Assembly: GCA_964523735.1 (NCBI GenBank)
Contig: CAZFYZ010000087.1
Coordinates: 1 to 16,051 of the forward strand
Direction: 5' to 3'
Length of the DNA: 16,051 bases
Source of the DNA: CAZFYZ01 sp964523735
Lineage (GTDB): Bacteria; Armatimonadota; UBA5829
Position 1 is the first letter of the stretch, and each line of letters starts with the position of its first letter. Position numbers and translations under genes: made by a program. Shown here in pieces: positions 13,124 to 16,051 of this stretch. The notes below the pieces were generated by a model. It did no database searches. It had not been told where the DNA came from and saw only the letters and a list, made by a program, of their open reading frames with translations.

Positions 13124-14515
13124 CTACGAGAGCAGCTTCTTCATCGCGTCCAGGACCACCGCGTCCTCATCCGGCTGGATGGTGCGCGGGTCGAAGAGGA
13201 CGGCCTCGTGCTGGATGCGCGCGAAGACCGGCGGGTTGGCAAGGCGCAGCTTCTTGGCCAAAGCTTCCGCCGACATTGATGTTGGCCTGACGCTCACGAG
13301 CTTCGTAGGCATCATCTCAGCGGGGACAGAACCGCTGCCAACCTGGGAGTGGCCATCGATCACCTGCACATCGGCCGACTTGCCACAGCAGGATACCATG
13401 GCCTTGGCGATTGCCTCCGCCCTTGGCCTCAACTCGTCCACCGTGAGAGACAGCATTCGATAGACCGGGTGATTCTGCTCGATGCGCCCGGCGTCCAGGA
13501 ACAGGCGCAGGGTAGCCTCAAGGGCCGCCACTTCCATCTTGCCAATACGCAGCGCGCGGGCAAGCGGGTTCTTCTTGATCGCCTTGATCTGCGTCGCCTT
13601 ACCGACGATGATCCCTGCCTGAGGACCGCCGATCAGCTTGTCACCGCTGAAGCAGGCGACATCAACCCCCGCCTTCACGCTGTCGCGGATCATAGGCTCA
13701 GACTCCATGCCATACGTCGACAGATCAACCAGCGCGCCACTGCCGAGGTCGTCTATAACAGGTACGTTGTGCTCACGTCCCAGCTTGCACAGTTCGTCGA
13801 TCCCCGGCTCCTCAAAGAACCCGACTATCCGGTAGTTGGACATGTGCACTCGGATGATCGCGCCGGTGTTCTCGTTGATCGCATTGGCGTAGTCCGACAG
13901 GTGGGTCTTGTTTGTAGTGCCGACCTCGCGCATGATCGCGCCACTGGAGGCCATCACGTCGGGCATCCTGAACGAGCCGCCGATCTCGACAAGTTGTCCA
14001 CGCGATACGATCACTTCCTTGCCAGCGGCCAGGGTGTTCAGGACTAGCATGGTGGCAGCGGCGTTGTTGTTGGCGACGGTGGCGGCTTCGGCCCCGGTAA
14101 GCTCGGTGAGCAACCTGGAGAAGTGCACGTCGCGCGAGCAGCGGGTGTTGGTTTCGGCGTCGATAGCGAGCGTGCAGTAGCCCTTGGTAACGTCATTGAC
14201 TGCTTCGATGGCCGCCTGAGGCATAGTCGCGCGTCCGAGCCCCGTGTGCAGAACGCTGCCGGTTGCGTTGATCGCGTACTTGAGCGACTGCCCGAATCTG
14301 GCAGCAAGCTGTTCGCCCACCCGCTCTGCCAGACCATCCAGCGAGACTGACTCGGGAGTCTCGGCGGCGACGATCTCGGCGCGCGCTGAGTCGATCACTG
14401 ATCTGGCAGCATCGACAACCACACCGCGGTCGTAGGCTTCAGTCAGCCGCGTGACCGTGTCCTGGCTCATAAGCTCATCCACTGACGGCAGTTGGCGTAG
14501 AATGTCTTGTTTCAA
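13124..14515 (-). CDS. selA: L-seryl-tRNA(Sec) selenium transferase SelA
   Basis: SelA is a PLP enzyme that converts seryl-tRNA(Sec) to selenocysteyl-tRNA(Sec) using selenophosphate. The 463 residues match the family length. The N-terminus has LRQLPSVDELM, the PLP-fold region has NATGSVLHTGLGRA at 83-96, and the PLP lysine is K293 in SGDKLIGGPQAG. The usual HTNLGR is HTGLGR here. The start is TTG at 14515, six bases after a clear GGGAGG. It is followed 13 nt later by selB, the usual selAB order. selD and selC, also needed, were not found in the window. An 87-nt gap separates it from the NapH-like gene upstream, with no convincing promoter in it, so read-through from the 15952-15980 promoter is likely. 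Confidence 0.95.
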   Translation of the reverse strand: MKQDILRQLPSVDELMSQDTVTRLTEAYDRGVVVDAARSVIDSARAEIVAAETPESVSLDGLAERVGEQLAARFGQSLKYAINATGSVLHTGLGRATMPQAAIEAVNDVTKGYCTLAIDAETNTRCSRDVHFSRLLTELTGAEAATVANNNAAATMLVLNTLAAGKEVIVSRGQLVEIGGSFRMPDVMASSGAIMREVGTTNKTHLSDYANAINENTGAIIRVHMSNYRIVGFFEEPGIDELCKLGREHNVPVIDDLGSGALVDLSTYGMESEPMIRDSVKAGVDVACFSGDKLIGGPQAGIIVGKATQIKAIKKNPLARALRIGKMEVAALEATLRLFLDAGRIEQNHPVYRMLSLTVDELRPRAEAIAKAMVSCCGKSADVQVIDGHSQVGSGSVPAEMMPTKLVSVRPTSMSAEALAKKLRLANPPVFARIQHEAVLFDPRTIQPDEDAVVLDAMKKLLS

Positions 14516-14602
14516 AGGATGCCTCCCACTGGGGAACTATACACTATTCGCGGAAGGCTGCCGTTTGTCCTGTCAGTTCCTAACCCACGCAGTGTCTTCG
14601 GC

Positions 14603-15436
14603 CTACTTAACCCCCATCTTGATGTGCTGGCGCAGCGTGCATTCGTAGCAGCGGATGCACTCGGCCGTGTTCATCTCCCTGACCGGGTCGATCTCAACGG
14701 GGCAGACCTTGGCGCACGCAGTGCAGGAGTTGCACTCCTTGTGAGCCAGGTTGTATCGGAACAATGAGAAGCGGTTGAAGAGGCCAAAGATTGCCCCAAG
14801 CGGACAGAAGACACGGCAGAACCCGCGGGAAACGAGAATGACAAACACGATTGTAAAGAGCGTAATGCCCGCGCGGACCATGAACCTGGTGTCGAAGCCG
14901 TTGAACATGCCTGGCGTCGGCTGCCAGTGCGCGGCAAATGCCCAGGGGATGGTTGACTCCAAAACGCTCGAGGGGCAGCCGTCGCAGAACGTGAAGCGAG
15001 CGTTCGGCAGGAAGAACGGCACCGCCAGCACGAAGACAACAAGCACCACATACTTGACGTACGATAGCTTGGCCGGGATCCTGAACTTGCGCCCGGGTAT
15101 CTTGTGCAGAAGCTCCTGCAGCAACCCGAAGGGACAGACCCAGCCGCAGATAATCCGCCCGCCAAACGTCCCAACCAGCCCCAGTATCCCCAGCGTGATG
15201 AACGGTACCATCTGGAGGTGCCCGAAGTTGACCAGCACGCCTAGAGGACATGCGGTCGTCGCCCACGGGCACGAGTGGCAGTAGAAGACGGGCGAACAGA
15301 GGCCGCGCATGCCCGCGAGCTGCCAGTTGGTGAACCAGATGTTGAGGAACTGCAGGTTCAGCAGCACCAGAGCCAACCACTGGGCGATCTTGCGAGAAAG
15401 CCTTATTCGTTTGATTCTTGTGACTATGGACCCCAT
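14603..15436 (-). CDS. NapH-like polyferredoxin membrane protein
   Basis: This 277-residue inner-membrane protein has about five hydrophobic segments and Cys-rich motifs of the NapH/MauN/NosR-C-terminal type. These are CHSCPWATTACPLG (53-66), CGWVCP (97-102), CRVFCP (207-212) and a ferredoxin-like C-x2-C-x2-C-x3-CP at 235-246. The second ferredoxin motif (C260, C263, C266) lacks its usual fourth Cys, having Q and H there, so one [4Fe-4S] cluster may be absent or differently bound. Such proteins pass electrons between quinol or soluble donors and a partner enzyme. It lies 23 nt after the small Pro/Lys-tailed gene and upstream of selA, which hints at supplying electrons to a reductase or to a selenoprotein. 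The partner is not evident. Confidence 0.82.
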   Translation of the reverse strand: MGSIVTRIKRIRLSRKIAQWLALVLLNLQFLNIWFTNWQLAGMRGLCSPVFYCHSCPWATTACPLGVLVNFGHLQMVPFITLGILGLVGTFGGRIICGWVCPFGLLQELLHKIPGRKFRIPAKLSYVKYVVLVVFVLAVPFFLPNARFTFCDGCPSSVLESTIPWAFAAHWQPTPGMFNGFDTRFMVRAGITLFTIVFVILVSRGFCRVFCPLGAIFGLFNRFSLFRYNLAHKECNSCTACAKVCPVEIDPVREMNTAECIRCYECTLRQHIKMGVK

Positions 15437-15459
15437 AATCAGCTAAGGCTTCCCTATAT

Positions 15460-15873
15460 TCAAGTAGGGCACGCTGCGGGTGGCTTCTTCGGCGCAGGCT
15501 TGGGTTTTGGCTTTGGCTTTGGCTTGGGCTTCTTAGGAGTAGGCTTCTTGGGCGCGGGCTTGGCCTTGAGTTCCTGCTTGGGCTCTGCTTGGCTGGCAGG
15601 CTCAATGACGGCAGGTGCGAGCTGGGTCGGCTTCACGACCTCCGGCTTTGTCTCCTTCGCTGGTTCGGCGTAGGGGTCGATCAGTCTCCCATCCTCGCCG
15701 CGAGCTATCGCGTGCGTCAGACTCAGATCGGTGACAGTGACTTCGCTGATCTGCCGCCCTCCGAACGGGTACCGGATGGATCGTCCTGAGTGCGCGATCA
15801 TGCCGGCGAACAGCGTCGCCATTATGACCAGCAAGAGCAGCCTGATCGCCTGTCTTGTCGCCCGGTTCTGCAT
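15460..15873 (-). CDS. Small membrane-anchored protein with Pro/Lys-rich tail
   Basis: A 137-residue hypothetical protein. After NRATRQ a hydrophobic helix (about residues 9-26) anchors it, probably with the rest outside. A short folded part (YPFGGRQISEVTVTDLSLTHAI) follows, then a tail of Pro-Lys and Ala-Pro repeats ending near PPAACPT. The tail is like the periplasm-spanning arm of TonB, but no TonB domain is visible. I chose the ATG at 15873, which has GGAGG 13 bases upstream; the frame also opens at a TTG at 15909 with no Shine-Dalgarno. It is the first gene after the promoter at 15952-15980 and lies 23 nt before the NapH-like gene. I do not recognise the family. Confidence 0.65.
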   Translation of the reverse strand: MQNRATRQAIRLLLLVIMATLFAGMIAHSGRSIRYPFGGRQISEVTVTDLSLTHAIARGEDGRLIDPYAEPAKETKPEVVKPTQLAPAVIEPASQAEPKQELKAKPAPKKPTPKKPKPKPKPKPKPAPKKPPAACPT

Positions 15874-15951
15874 GAGGGGAACGTGACCTCCGAGGCATGA
15901 TGCCCACAACTATGACGAAGTAACCTACCGATACGTTCGGTCGCCAGATAC

Positions 15952-15980
15952 ACTTTATGCTATGCCGCGGAGCTTGTCAA
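15952..15980 (-). promoter_or_regulatory. Promoter of the NapH-like/selA/selB/reductase operon
   Basis: On the minus strand TTGACA (15975-15980), a 17-nt spacer and TAAAGT (15952-15957) give a near-consensus sigma-70 promoter. The start would be near 15945, with a leader of about 70 nt before the ATG at 15873. It is the only good promoter I find ahead of the co-directional genes that include selA and selB. Confidence 0.55.
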
Positions 15981-16051
15981 GAAGAAGCGCGAAGTTAGCA
16001 GTGTATCCTCTGAGTGTGTAAATTGGAAAGGGAGTATCCTTTCGGTTGTTG

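Noticed and set aside
9942..14548. The 12-mer TACACTATTCGC occurs near 9947 and again near 14537.
   Set aside because: One copy is at the end of the reductase coding region, the other is before selA; there is no further similarity around them, so chance is likely.
14516..14602. A tRNA-Sec (selC) gene in the gap before selA.
   Set aside because: There is no GGTTCGAATCC-type T-arm and no acceptor pairing or CCA end; the gap is also shorter than a selC gene of about 95 nt.

Overview
The window looks like a chromosome segment of an uncultured, probably anaerobic bacterium with fairly high GC. The evidence is a selenocysteine-insertion pair (selA, selB), an Fe-S reductase of the 2-hydroxyacyl-CoA dehydratase type, and a NapH-like membrane ferredoxin. 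Large secreted proteins with carboxypeptidase-regulatory-like and CBM9-like domains, and an OPT-like membrane protein resembling the DUF6784/DUF6785 families, are styles I associate with Armatimonadota, Planctomycetota and relatives. That placement is an inference of low confidence.

Layout. (1) Positions 1-2140, minus strand: the first codons of an exported protein, preceded by a roughly 658-residue polytopic membrane protein with a good promoter. (2) Positions 2294-6546: an island holding every plausible plus-strand gene of the window. It carries a BglII-like type II restriction-modification pair (DNA methyltransferase, then endonuclease) and a primase-helicase replication protein with its own consensus promoter, an operator-like palindrome and a possible leader peptide. 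Both island ends carry the same roughly 35-bp repeat in inverted orientation, and two further copies lie inside. It looks like a small mobile or plasmid/satellite-derived unit, but no transposase or integrase is visible. (3) Positions 6591-9857, minus strand: a very large secreted protein split by one in-frame TGA into an 833-residue ORF and a 235-residue CBM9-like ORF. (4) Positions 9950-15873, minus strand: an apparent operon running from a promoter at about 15960 through a small membrane-anchored Pro/Lys-tailed protein, a NapH-like 4Fe-4S membrane protein, selA, selB and a double-cubane-type reductase.

The most interesting observation links (3) and (4). The TGA that splits the secreted protein is followed 13 nt later by a perfect 8-bp hairpin with a GUU loop. 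The two ORFs are in the same frame with no other stop between them, and the second has no ribosome-binding site of its own. The genes for selenocysteine insertion lie a few kb upstream on the same strand. This is what a new selenoprotein with a bacterial SECIS would look like, but a simple TGG-to-TGA nonsense mutation is a serious alternative. selC (tRNA-Sec) and selD were not found in this window.
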